Of a DNA stretch of 18,372 bases, positions 1 to 7,860 are shown one piece after another (the stretch's first letter is position 1; every line of letters begins with the position of its first letter). The notes beneath the pieces were generated by a model. That model was not told the origin of the DNA. It made no database searches and saw nothing but the letters and a program-made list of their open reading frames with translations. A program made the position numbers and the translations under genes. Source of the stretch: Chthoniobacter flavus (GTDB lineage Bacteria; Verrucomicrobiota; Verrucomicrobiia; Chthoniobacterales; DYNR01); contig DYNR01000012.1 in the NCBI GenBank assembly GCA_020720945.1, forward strand, positions 1-18,372, given 5' to 3'.

Positions 1-1041
1 TCCCAAGGCATCGCCGCGCATATTGACCAAAAGAACCGAGAGGGGCCACGAGGACGGTATTTTTTTTTGGATTGCCGAGCGGATTGTTTTTGCCAAAAGA
101 TTGCCGATTCGCTGCGATTGTTCTTCCGGGAGCGAGGAAAAAATTCCTTCGACCGTGGCGTGTCCGGTATCGGGTGGCAAGTCGGCGATGCGCAAAACCG
201 TCGCGACCGCAGAGTCCGAGGAAGAAGAGTGGGTGTCCCATTCCCCGTCGATGAGTTTCGCCAACTTCCCAGGGTGACCGACGATGCGTAATGCGGTGAA
301 CGGGCGTTTGGCGGTTTCTTCCAGCATGAACCCCCAGAAGTTGCTGACTTGGACGACCTCTTCTTCCGTCGTGACGAAGTGCCGGCGGGCGGCGCGTTCG
401 CCGATATTACCCGGAACCAAGGTCAGGTGGGTTACGCCAGCGGCGACAGCGACATCGAGGGCGCAGACTAGGGAAGCGCGGAGGGCGGGGAGGCTGAACG
501 GGCGGACGATGCCCGTGGTTCCTAGGATGGAGAGTCCTCCGACAATTCCGAGGCGGGGGTTGAAGGTTTTTTTTGCGAGGGCTTCGCCGCCGGGAATCGA
601 GAGGGTCACCCGGAGCGGGAGGGGGGTGATTTCGCGGATTGCGGCACGGATCATTTGTCGTGGGACAGGGTTGATGGCAGGTTCGCCAGGCGGGACGCTC
701 AAACCGGGTTTGGTGACAGTTCCCACTCCTTCGCCCGCAAAAAACAAAAGTTTGTCGCCATTTGTTTCGCAGTCGTCAAAAGCCAAAGTTGCGGAGACCA
801 AAAGACCGTTCGTGATATCGGGGTCATCCCCCGCGTCTTTTCGGATGGAAGCGGATGCCGAGTCGGTGGTCGAAAACGACGATGCGACAGGGAAACGGGC
901 GAGGGCGCCGTTCGGGAGCAGGATGGAAACTTCTTCGAGAGCCTCGCCCGTGCACAGCAATACCGCGGCGGCCTTCGCGGCGGCAGCGGCGCAAGCACCG
1001 GTTGAAAAGCCCGAACGGAGGCTGGAAGAAGCGTTCTGCAT
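1..1041 (-). CDS. cbiD: Cobalt-precorrin-5B (C1)-methyltransferase CbiD, C-terminus cut by window edge
   Basis: CbiD methylates C-1 of cobalt-precorrin-5B with S-adenosylmethionine in the cobalt-early (anaerobic-type) corrin pathway, in the cytoplasm. I translated the minus strand from the ATG at 1041; the frame stays open to base 1, giving 347 residues with no stop. Family signatures are visible: the N-terminal RSGFSTGACAAAAAKAA stretch (about residues 9-25), GEPAINPVPRQMI in the middle, and GGLSILGTTGIVRP about two thirds along, followed by VTHLTLVPGNIGERAA. CbiD proteins are usually about 360-380 residues, so only a short C-terminal piece is missing. The start lies 25 nt after the CbiC-BluB stop and has no clear SD. 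No alternative start was seen between that stop and 1041. It is the last gene of the operon visible here. Confidence 0.95.
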   Translation of the reverse strand, partial: MQNASSSLRSGFSTGACAAAAAKAAAVLLCTGEALEEVSILLPNGALARFPVASSFSTTDSASASIRKDAGDDPDITNGLLVSATLAFDDCETNGDKLLFFAGEGVGTVTKPGLSVPPGEPAINPVPRQMIRAAIREITPLPLRVTLSIPGGEALAKKTFNPRLGIVGGLSILGTTGIVRPFSLPALRASLVCALDVAVAAGVTHLTLVPGNIGERAARRHFVTTEEEVVQVSNFWGFMLEETAKRPFTALRIVGHPGKLAKLIDGEWDTHSSSSDSAVATVLRIADLPPDTGHATVEGIFSSLPEEQSQRIGNLLAKTIRSAIQKKIPSSWPLSVLLVNMRGDALG

Positions 1042-1066
1042 GAACGGGTTACGAAGGAAAGGGCGG

Positions 1067-2431
1067 TTACCAGCGACCCTCGTGAATGACTTGGTCGAGA
1101 GGGAGGCGAGAAAGCCAGCCTGCGCGTTCGAGGTCCGGACGCGGCTGGAATTTTTCGACTGGTCCCAAGCAAAGAAGGGCGATGGGTTCTATCGGTTCGG
1201 GGATGCCGATTTCCGAGCGCAGGAGGCTGGGATCCACGAGGCTCACCCAGCCCAAGCCGATGTTTTCTGCACGCGCCGCAAGCCAGAGGTTTTGGATTGC
1301 GCAAACGCAACTGAAGCGATCCATGTCGCTTTGTGCCGAAGTTCCCAAAACGACAGGGCCGTGGCGAGACGGGTCGAATGTGACGAGGATGCAGAGAGAG
1401 CATTCCAAGATTCCCTGCAATTTTAAGCGCAGGTAAGCTTCTCGTTTTTCCCCTTCAAATTTCAATGCTTCGCGTTCGCGGACGGCCTGGAAACCCTCCA
1501 GCAAGCGGGCACGAATTTCGCGGTCGCGGATGATAATAAAATCCCACGGTTGCATGAAACCGACGCTGGGTGCTGCATGGGCCGCTTCCAAAATCCGGCG
1601 GAGTTTTTCATCGGGAATCGGTGCGCCAGTGAACTCCGCCCGGACATCCCGCCTGGTGTGGAGGACATGGTAAAATGCGTCGCGGTCTTTTTCGGAAATA
1701 CTGTTTTCTTCGGGAGAGGGGGGAGGGGCAAGAGTTGCCTGCCGTTGTTCGGATTGGGGCAAGGGAGCGGAAGCCCTCGTGCAGATGGCGTGCAATGCGG
1801 CAACGGCGAGAGGGCTGCCACCCCGCCTTCCCGTGACTGCGATAAACGGGATGCCGAGCGACATCAGTTCTTCTTTGCTTTCCACGACATGGACGAACCC
1901 GACGGGCATCGCGATGACTAGGGCGGGGCGGATTCCTTCTTCGACGATCATGCGGTTGAGTTCCAGCAAAGCGACGGGGGCATTGCCGAAAACAACGATG
2001 CCGCCGTGGAGGGATTCACGCGCTTTGCGGATTGCCAGCAGAGAGCGCGGAACCCCTTTTTCGACAGCGAGTTCCGCCACATCGTTGTCGGCGACATGGC
2101 AGAGGATTTTTTCGCGGTCGTAGCCGGGGAAAACTTCGCGCAGGCGGGCGACGGAGAGACCGCTGCGGATCATGTTGGAATCCGCGTAAATCGGTGCCCC
2201 TTTTTTCAGGGCATCGATGCCAGAAGAAATCGCATCAGAAGAAAGGCGCACCAGAGGGGCAAGTGTCTCATCTCCAGTCGTATGGATCAGACGGCGGACG
2301 ATTTCCCACTGGTCTTCCGGGAAGCCCGCACGGGCAGGAGATTCGGAATCGATGATCGCGAAGGAGCGAGCTTCGATTTCTGGCCCTGTCATGGGGTTTT
2401 GCAAAAATTCGCGCAGGAGCGGTGTTTTCAT
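1067..2431 (-). CDS. cbiC-bluB: CbiC-BluB fusion: precorrin-8 methylmutase joined to 5,6-dimethylbenzimidazole synthase
   Basis: This is one 454-residue chain with two enzymes. Residues 1 to about 218 are CbiC/CobH, which moves the C-11 methyl group to C-12 to give (cobalt-)cobyrinate. Visible are the catalytic-His segment RRLIHTTGD (H50), DSNMIRSG (84-91) and the VVFGNAPVALLEL motif (146-158). A Pro/Ser/Gln-rich linker (about 219-246) leads to BluB (247-454), the flavin- and O2-dependent enzyme that breaks down FMNH2 to 5,6-dimethylbenzimidazole. Its marks are RRDVRAEF (260-267), AAPSVGFMQPWDFIII (286-301), MDRFSCVCAIQNLWLAARAE (370-389) and the GLGWVS segment. Each half is close to the length of the free-standing enzyme. 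The ATG at 2431 overlaps the cbiA stop (ATGA, 2428-2431); longer upstream readings lack family similarity. Frame and motifs are continuous, so a frameshift artefact is unlikely. Confidence 0.95.
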   Translation of the reverse strand: MKTPLLREFLQNPMTGPEIEARSFAIIDSESPARAGFPEDQWEIVRRLIHTTGDETLAPLVRLSSDAISSGIDALKKGAPIYADSNMIRSGLSVARLREVFPGYDREKILCHVADNDVAELAVEKGVPRSLLAIRKARESLHGGIVVFGNAPVALLELNRMIVEEGIRPALVIAMPVGFVHVVESKEELMSLGIPFIAVTGRRGGSPLAVAALHAICTRASAPLPQSEQRQATLAPPPSPEENSISEKDRDAFYHVLHTRRDVRAEFTGAPIPDEKLRRILEAAHAAPSVGFMQPWDFIIIRDREIRARLLEGFQAVREREALKFEGEKREAYLRLKLQGILECSLCILVTFDPSRHGPVVLGTSAQSDMDRFSCVCAIQNLWLAARAENIGLGWVSLVDPSLLRSEIGIPEPIEPIALLCLGPVEKFQPRPDLERAGWLSRLPLDQVIHEGRW

Positions 2432-3819
2432 AGTTTTTGGAAAGAGCGGACGAGGTGTTGGAGTGCGGAGGGGTTTGAAGGCAGGTGGAGGTGGGCGTAG
2501 CTGGCGAGGATGTTGCCGCGGGTGAATCCTTCCGGGGAAGGTGCGGCGGATTTCCTGTAGTGGATTTCGTAAGCGGTTTGCCAGCCAACGGGTTGCGAAA
2601 GGAGGCGGGAGTAATGGAACTCGTGTCCGCGGAGGACGGAACCGGCTTTTCCGATGAGGCAATCTCGGGTGAGCGTGACTTCTGCGTAGCCGAGGGCTTG
2701 CCGTTTTTCGGTGATTTCTGTTTTTGCTGGCAGCAATCCGAGCATGGGGAAGAAGCCATCGCGGGTTTCGATTCCTTCAGAAAGAAACATGAGCCCGCCG
2801 CATTCCGCGTAGATGGAACCGCCATTTTTAGCGAAAGAGCGGATCGCGTTTGCCATCGGGATGTTTGCGGAAAGAGTTTTTGCGTGGGCTTCCGGGTAAC
2901 CGCCGCCGAGAAAAATTGCGGCGGTGTTTTCTGGGAGGCAAGAATCGTGGAGGGGGGAAAAGCGGAGGAGTTCGCATCCAGCGTTTTCGAGGGCGCGGAG
3001 GGTGTCGGGGTAGTAAAACGAAAAGGCTTCGTCGCAGGCGAGAGCGACGCGGGTTTTGTTTTTTTGCGGAGAGTCGGTTGTTGGGGGAGCGAGGAAAAGT
3101 TCTGGAGAAGAGGGGGGGAAGTCCGATGCGGTGTGTGCGATGCGGAGGATTGCGTCGAGAGAAACGGCGGAGTGCAAGGTGGAAGCGTTCGCGTCGATCG
3201 ATGCGGCGGCGTTTTGGTTTTCGTTTGCGGAGACGAGACCGAGGTGGCGGGACGGCAGGGGGAGGAGGGAACCCGAGAGGATGCCACCGAGAAATTCTGG
3301 GAGGGCGGGGGCGGAAAGGATGGATTCCGCGAGAAGAGTTGCGTGTTTTTCCGAGCCGCAGAAATTGGCGACGGTTCCTGCGACATGGATTTGCGGGCAA
3401 AACTTTGTGAAGCCATGAACGGTTGCGGCGAAGCTTCTGCCTGCGCCTTTCGCGCTTGCCAGCAAAATCACGGGAGCGTCCAACCAAGCGGCGATTTCCG
3501 CCGTGCTCCCTTCGAGAGACGAGCCGGATGCCCCGTCGAAAAGTCCCATGACCCCTTCTACGACAGCGAGATCCGCATCGCGGCAGGCATCCGAAAAAAG
3601 GTGGTGGACATAGTCGCGTCCGGCCATCCAGCCGTCTAGGTTGAAACATGGGCGCCCCGAAGCGAGAGACAAGTAGGTGGGGTCGAGAAAGTCAGGGCCC
3701 ACCTTGAAAGTTTGGATGCGGAGCCCCCGATTTTTCAATGCGGCTACCAGCGCAGAGGTGAAAGAAGTTTTGCCTGTTCCGCTGTGTGTTGCAGCAATGA
3801 CAACGCGAGGGATTTTCAA
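2428..3819 (-). CDS. cbiA: Cobyrinic acid a,c-diamide synthase (TTG start)
   Basis: This is the glutamine- and ATP-dependent enzyme that amidates the a and c side chains of cobyrinic acid. The 463-residue protein shows the two expected parts. The N-terminal dethiobiotin-synthetase-like ATPase domain has P-loop ATHSGTGKT (10-18), VGPDFLDPTY (40-49) and VVEGVMGLFDG (86-96). The C-terminal class I glutamine amidotransferase domain has GGGYPEAHA (305-313), the nucleophile Cys340 in YAECGGLMFL, and the His in SYAHLHLPSNP near residue 443. The start codon is TTG at 3819, overlapping the btuR TGA as TTGA (3816-3819). A strong purine-rich SD (3824-3833) precedes it and no in-frame ATG fits better. 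It could be called cobB in the aerobic nomenclature; neighbouring cbiC and cbiD favour cbiA. Confidence 0.96.
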   Translation of the reverse strand: MKIPRVVIAATHSGTGKTSFTSALVAALKNRGLRIQTFKVGPDFLDPTYLSLASGRPCFNLDGWMAGRDYVHHLFSDACRDADLAVVEGVMGLFDGASGSSLEGSTAEIAAWLDAPVILLASAKGAGRSFAATVHGFTKFCPQIHVAGTVANFCGSEKHATLLAESILSAPALPEFLGGILSGSLLPLPSRHLGLVSANENQNAAASIDANASTLHSAVSLDAILRIAHTASDFPPSSPELFLAPPTTDSPQKNKTRVALACDEAFSFYYPDTLRALENAGCELLRFSPLHDSCLPENTAAIFLGGGYPEAHAKTLSANIPMANAIRSFAKNGGSIYAECGGLMFLSEGIETRDGFFPMLGLLPAKTEITEKRQALGYAEVTLTRDCLIGKAGSVLRGHEFHYSRLLSQPVGWQTAYEIHYRKSAAPSPEGFTRGNILASYAHLHLPSNPSALQHLVRSFQKL

Positions 3820-4337
3820 AATTCCACCCCCTTTTCTGCGGAGAGCCCTTCGTTGTAAGCGTGTTTGGTGCAGAGCATTTCGGTTACAGTATCCGCTAGA
3901 GCGATGAGGGAAGGAGTTGCGCCCCGCCCCGTGAGAACGATGTGGCAGCGGCGGTCGGGGGTTTGCAAGAGCGAAGCGATCGCGTCTTCGGGCAGAAGTT
4001 TTTTTTTGAGGGCGACAAGGATTTCGTCCAAGATGACCAGATCAAAATTTCCTGAGCGAACAGAGTCGGATGCGAAGGAAAAAGCATTTTCTGCCGCTTG
4101 GCGGTGTCCGGAGAAGGACGGGTGATTTTCGGGTGGGACAAAGCCTTTGCCTGCCAGTTTCCAAAGAATGGCAGGGCAGCTTTTCAAGGCAACGGCTTCG
4201 CCCGTCGAATCGTCCGATTTTACGAACTGGAGAAAAAGAACGCGCAAGCCGTGTCCGGAGGCGCGGAAAGCCATGCCGAGTGCCGCGGTGGTTTTCCCTT
4301 TGCCGTCGCCGGTAAAAATCAGGGTGCGGGGGCTCAT
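3816..4337 (-). CDS. btuR: Corrinoid adenosyltransferase (CobA/CobO/BtuR family)
   Basis: It transfers the 5'-deoxyadenosyl group from ATP to cob(I)alamin-type corrinoids such as cob(I)yrinic acid a,c-diamide. The 173-residue protein carries the unusual family P-loop FTGDGKGKTTAALG (8-21), LRVLFLQFVKS (31-41), Walker-B-like FDLVILDEI (98-106), VLTGRGA (134-140), and the C-terminal ADTVTEM...KHAYNEGLSAEKGVEF segment typical of the family. The ATG at 4337 overlaps the cbiB stop (ATGA, 4334-4337); an upstream reading to 4382 would add 15 residues lying wholly within cbiB and lacking similarity. The C-terminus overlaps the cbiA start by 4 nt. Position between cbiB and cbiA fits adenosylation after a,c-diamide formation. 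Confidence 0.95.
   Translation of the reverse strand: MSPRTLIFTGDGKGKTTAALGMAFRASGHGLRVLFLQFVKSDDSTGEAVALKSCPAILWKLAGKGFVPPENHPSFSGHRQAAENAFSFASDSVRSGNFDLVILDEILVALKKKLLPEDAIASLLQTPDRRCHIVLTGRGATPSLIALADTVTEMLCTKHAYNEGLSAEKGVEF
3824..3833 (-). promoter_or_regulatory. Ribosome binding site deciding the TTG start of cbiA
   Basis: Read on the minus strand this is AAGGGGGTGG. The G-run ends about 7 nt before the TTG at 3819. Several neighbouring genes in this operon have no visible SD, so this one supports TTG as a genuine initiation codon. Confidence 0.6.
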
Positions 4338-5284
4338 GCAGAAAAAATGACGATGCGGAGAGCCAAGAAGCCGAGGAGGCAAAACAGGGCGGTCAAAAGC
4401 ATCAGGTTATTGGCTGTCAGGATGTTGCGAGGAGAGAGAAGGGTCATGGGGCGACCCATCAGCGGGCGGACGGAGGGGATGCCTTCGTAGTAGTTGATGC
4501 CGCCGAGTTGGATTCGCATTGCGCCGGCGAAGGCGGCTTCCGAGATTCCCGAGTTTGGGCTCGGATGGTTTTTTGCGTCGCGGAAAATTGCTTGGATCGC
4601 GCCCGCCGCATCGAGGCGCAGGCAGAGAGATGCCACGGCGATGAGAGGGGCGGTGAGGCGGGCAGGGAGGTAATTTGCCGCATCATCTAGGCGCGCCGAA
4701 GCCCAACCAAAGAGGAGGAAGCGTTCGTTTTTGTAGCCGAAAGTAGAGTCGAGGGTGTTGATCGCTTTGTAGGCGATGGCGGCGACCGGCCCGCCTAGGA
4801 CAGCAAAAAACAGGGGTGCGGTGATGCCGTCCACCAAGTTTTCCGAAACGCTTTCGATGCTGGCGCGGACGATTTCTTTTTCTTCGAGGTGGGTGGTGTC
4901 GCGACCGACCATTTGGGAAACCGCTTTTCTGGCACCCTTCAAATTATCGACTTGCAGGGCGCGGTGGACTTTCGATGCGTGCGAGGCTAAGTCCTTGGTA
5001 GCGAAGCACGAATAGAGGAGATAGACGGAAACCGCCGAGCCTGCCCATGGGTGGAAAGACGATGCGGCGGCGATGGCTAGCCATGCGGCAGCGGACGAAG
5101 AGCCGACGACGAGCAAGACGGCGAAAACGCCAGCGATTTTTTGGTTGCCGATGATTTTCCGGAGGGGTGGTTCCGCGGCAAGCGCAAGTTTTCCCATGAG
5201 GCGGACGGGGTGCGGAAAAAAGCGGGGATCCCCGATCAGCAAGTCGAGGAGAAAGGCGGTGCAGATTTCGAGTTCCAAGTTCAT
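4334..5284 (-). CDS. cbiB: Adenosylcobinamide-phosphate synthase CbiB (CobD of aerobic nomenclature)
   Basis: This integral membrane enzyme attaches (R)-1-amino-2-propanol O-2-phosphate to the f side chain of adenosylcobyric acid. The protein has 316 residues, the usual length. Family marks are DLLIGDPRFFPHPVRLMGKL (14-33), ASIESVSENLVDGITAPLFF (141-160), KAINTLDSTFGYKN (173-186), ASARLDDAANYLPARLTA (195-212) and DAKNHPSPNSGISEAAFAGA (236-255), then LGGINYYEG. Hydrophobic membrane stretches lie near residues 50-75, 82-95, 155-172, 205-222 and at the C-terminus (292-315). The ATG at 5284 overlaps the CobD-CobQ stop by ATGA. Its aminopropanol phosphate substrate is made by the decarboxylase half of the gene immediately upstream, and its cobyric acid substrate by the other half. 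Confidence 0.96.
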   Translation of the reverse strand: MNLELEICTAFLLDLLIGDPRFFPHPVRLMGKLALAAEPPLRKIIGNQKIAGVFAVLLVVGSSSAAAWLAIAAASSFHPWAGSAVSVYLLYSCFATKDLASHASKVHRALQVDNLKGARKAVSQMVGRDTTHLEEKEIVRASIESVSENLVDGITAPLFFAVLGGPVAAIAYKAINTLDSTFGYKNERFLLFGWASARLDDAANYLPARLTAPLIAVASLCLRLDAAGAIQAIFRDAKNHPSPNSGISEAAFAGAMRIQLGGINYYEGIPSVRPLMGRPMTLLSPRNILTANNLMLLTALFCLLGFLALRIVIFSA

Positions 5285-7860
5285 TGCAGGCGTAAAAGGC
5301 GGTAGATTTTTTCCATGTCGATGTGGGCTCGCACCGTCTCGGCGAGACGGTCAAAAGCCGATTCGATATTGTAGCATGCCAGAATTTTTTCAACAGGCGG
5401 AAATCCTTTTCGTTTCAGCAGGTCGTCGAGGAAATGGCGGCGGAAGGCGTCGGAATCGAAGATGCCGTGCAAGTAGCAGCCCCAGAGGGAAGGCGAGCCG
5501 TGTCCGATTGCGTCTCCGTTTTGCGAAAAAACGACGGCAGGGGTTTCGCCCGAAAGGCGGGTTTGGCCGTGATGGATTTCGTAGCCGTGCAGGGGTAAGC
5601 CGGAGAGGCTGTGAGTGTAGCGGCCGCAGAGGAGCGTTTTTTCCTGGGCCATCGTGGTGTGGATGGGAAGGAACCCAAGTGTTTCTGTGCGAACGGATTG
5701 GGTTTCTATGGAAGAGGGGTCATCGATGCTGGTTCCGAGCATTTGGTAGCCGCCGCAAATTCCGACGAGGACGGACGATTGCCTCTGTTGCGCGAGGGCG
5801 GAGGCGATTCCCGTGCTTTTGATGTGGGCGAAATCTGCCGCGACATTTTTGCTTCCAGGGAGGAAGACGGCATCCGGGGAGCCCAATTCCTCAGGGGAGC
5901 GGACGATGCGGAGACGCACGCCCGGTTCGATGCGGAAGGGGTCGAAGTCCGTGAAATTTGAGATGTGGGGGAGGTCGATCACGGCGAGGTCTAGCGTGGG
6001 TAGTCCGGGGGCGGCGGGGGTGGAGTCGCAAGACGAAGAAAGGACGGAAGATGCCTTGAACGAAACGGAATCTTCTTCCGGGAGTCCGAGGTTTGGGAGG
6101 TAAGGGATTGTTCCGATCACGGGGATGCCCGTGTGGCGGAGGACGGCGGCGTGGGCATCTGCCAGGAGAGATTCTTGGCCTCGGAAGCGGTTCACGACAA
6201 ACCCCGCGATCAAATTGCGCTCCCATTCTGCCAGGACTTCCATGGTTCCGACAAAAGAAGCATAGACACCGCCGCGGTCGATGTCACCGACGAGGAGGAC
6301 GGGGGATTGCGCCATTTTCGCGACGGCCATGTTTGCTATGTCGTGGCGTTTGAGGTTGATTTCTCCGGGGCTTCCAGCGCCTTCGATTACAAGGACATCA
6401 TTTTCTGCGGCGAGCGAGGCGTAGGCTTTTTTTGCCTGCTCGAAAGCCTCCGGTTTGTAGCGGAAGTATTCGCGGACTTCCATGTTTGCGACTGCCTTTC
6501 CCATGACGATCACCTGAGAGCCAGTCGAAGAGTTCGGCTTGAGCAAAACGGGGTTCATCCTGACATCGGGTTCCATCCGACATGCTTGCGCTTGAACGAC
6601 TTGCGCTCTTCCCATTTCTCCTCCGTCGCAGGTGACAAAGGAGTTTAGCGACATATTTTGCGATTTGAACGGGGCGACCCGCAGGCCGTCTTGGAGGAGG
6701 ATGCGACAGAGGGCAGCAGTCAGCACGCTTTTGCCCGCATTCGAGCTGGTTCCTTGGAACATGATCGGTGCGGCGCGGTGCGGTGTTTTTTTCGGTTTGT
6801 GTTTTTTCGGAGAAAGAACCGCATCCAGCGCGTTCAGGAGCCTTTCGTTTTCTTCGCGAGTTCGGACGGCGATGCGGAAAAACGAGTCGTCTAGGCCGGA
6901 ATAATCCGCGCAGGTTCGGATGGCGATTTTTTTTTCGATCAGGCGAGAGAAGAGGGAAGAGGCCGGGAGAGAAGTTGTTTGGCAGAGGAGGAAATTGGCG
7001 AGGCTTGGAAAGGGGGAAAGTCCCGGCAGGGATGCTAGGTTTTTTTCCAAGAAAGAGCGTTCTTCGCAGACGAAATTTTGGGAGGCGGAGAGAAATTCTG
7101 AGTCCGTCAAAGCGGCGGCGCCGAACGATTGCGCCAAGGAGTTCACATTCCATGTCGGGAGGTGAGGGCGGATGCGGTCGAGCCAGAGTGGCGAGCCTGT
7201 GACTAGGGCGAGGCGGAGGCCTGGGACCGCGAAAATTTTTGTCAGAGAAAGGGCGACGAGAAGGTTTGGGGCGGAGAGGGAAAAGAAGCGGGGAAGAGAG
7301 GGGGAAAAGTCTGCAAAGGCTTCATCGATAACGAAAAGCGAATCGGGGTTTCGGAGGATGAGAGCCGAGGTTTTCTCGAAGTCCAAGGCGGAGCCAGAGG
7401 GGTTGTTCGGGTGTCCGAGATAGACGATTTCGTTGCCGCGCAAGAGGGGTTGGATGTGTTCGGTGTGAATGGCGAAAGCATCCGACGGAGAGGTTGGAAC
7501 GCGGGTGATTTCTAGGTTTGCCAAGGATGCCGAGTGCGCGTAGTCCACATACGAAGGGGAGGGGACAACCGCTCTCGTTTTGCCAGCGATTCGGGGCAGG
7601 AGAAAGAAGAACTCTTCTGCGCCGGCGGTGGCTAGGAACGAAGTTGGCGGGAGTTGGTAGCGGGAGGCGGCGGAGGAAAAAAGCACGGAGCAATCGGGGT
7701 CCGGGTAATGGGACAACGCGGAGACTTGCGAGGCGAGGAGAGGGCGCGTCCATTCCGGAGGACCGAGCGGGTTGAGGTTCGCCGAAAAATCCAGCAAGTC
7801 TTCTTGGCTGCAACCGGCCAAGGAAGCGAGTTTGCGCAAGTTTCCTCCGTGGGTGTTCAT
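5281..7860 (-). CDS. cobD-cobQ: CobD-CobQ fusion: threonine-phosphate decarboxylase joined to cobyric acid synthase
   Basis: This 859-residue chain joins two enzymes. Residues 1 to about 350 are a PLP-dependent fold I protein of the CobD/CobC type, which decarboxylates L-threonine-3-phosphate to aminopropanol phosphate. It begins with the family HGGN (4-7), then DFSANLNPLG (24-33), LGHPNNPSG (148-156), VIDEAFADF (177-185) and the PLP lysine in LSLTKIFAVPGLRLAL (K208). A basic linker (about 351-364) leads to CobQ/CbiP, which amidates the b, d, e and g side chains: QGTSSNAGKSV (369-379), KSQNMSLNS (399-407), VIEGAGSPGEINL (491-503), GDIDRGGVYAS (525-535), nucleophile Cys702 in GICGGYQMLG and His798 in YLHGIFDS. 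The ATG at 7860 overlaps the cobS stop (ATGA). A histidinol-phosphate aminotransferase role for the first half is less likely given the context. Confidence 0.94.
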   Translation of the reverse strand: MNTHGGNLRKLASLAGCSQEDLLDFSANLNPLGPPEWTRPLLASQVSALSHYPDPDCSVLFSSAASRYQLPPTSFLATAGAEEFFFLLPRIAGKTRAVVPSPSYVDYAHSASLANLEITRVPTSPSDAFAIHTEHIQPLLRGNEIVYLGHPNNPSGSALDFEKTSALILRNPDSLFVIDEAFADFSPSLPRFFSLSAPNLLVALSLTKIFAVPGLRLALVTGSPLWLDRIRPHLPTWNVNSLAQSFGAAALTDSEFLSASQNFVCEERSFLEKNLASLPGLSPFPSLANFLLCQTTSLPASSLFSRLIEKKIAIRTCADYSGLDDSFFRIAVRTREENERLLNALDAVLSPKKHKPKKTPHRAAPIMFQGTSSNAGKSVLTAALCRILLQDGLRVAPFKSQNMSLNSFVTCDGGEMGRAQVVQAQACRMEPDVRMNPVLLKPNSSTGSQVIVMGKAVANMEVREYFRYKPEAFEQAKKAYASLAAENDVLVIEGAGSPGEINLKRHDIANMAVAKMAQSPVLLVGDIDRGGVYASFVGTMEVLAEWERNLIAGFVVNRFRGQESLLADAHAAVLRHTGIPVIGTIPYLPNLGLPEEDSVSFKASSVLSSSCDSTPAAPGLPTLDLAVIDLPHISNFTDFDPFRIEPGVRLRIVRSPEELGSPDAVFLPGSKNVAADFAHIKSTGIASALAQQRQSSVLVGICGGYQMLGTSIDDPSSIETQSVRTETLGFLPIHTTMAQEKTLLCGRYTHSLSGLPLHGYEIHHGQTRLSGETPAVVFSQNGDAIGHGSPSLWGCYLHGIFDSDAFRRHFLDDLLKRKGFPPVEKILACYNIESAFDRLAETVRAHIDMEKIYRLLRLQ

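Noticed and set aside
61..68. Run of eight T near the left edge as a terminator or slippage site
   Set aside because: It lies within the cbiD coding frame as consecutive Lys codons on the minus strand with no stem before it; similar short runs occur in many genes here.
284..1426. Long plus-strand open frame (380 codons), and similar ones such as 2485-3639 (384 codons)
   Set aside because: They lie antisense to clear cbiD, cbiC-bluB and cbiA reading frames, have Arg/Ala/Gly-rich low-complexity translations with no recognisable motif, and arise from the GC-rich codon bias of the real genes.
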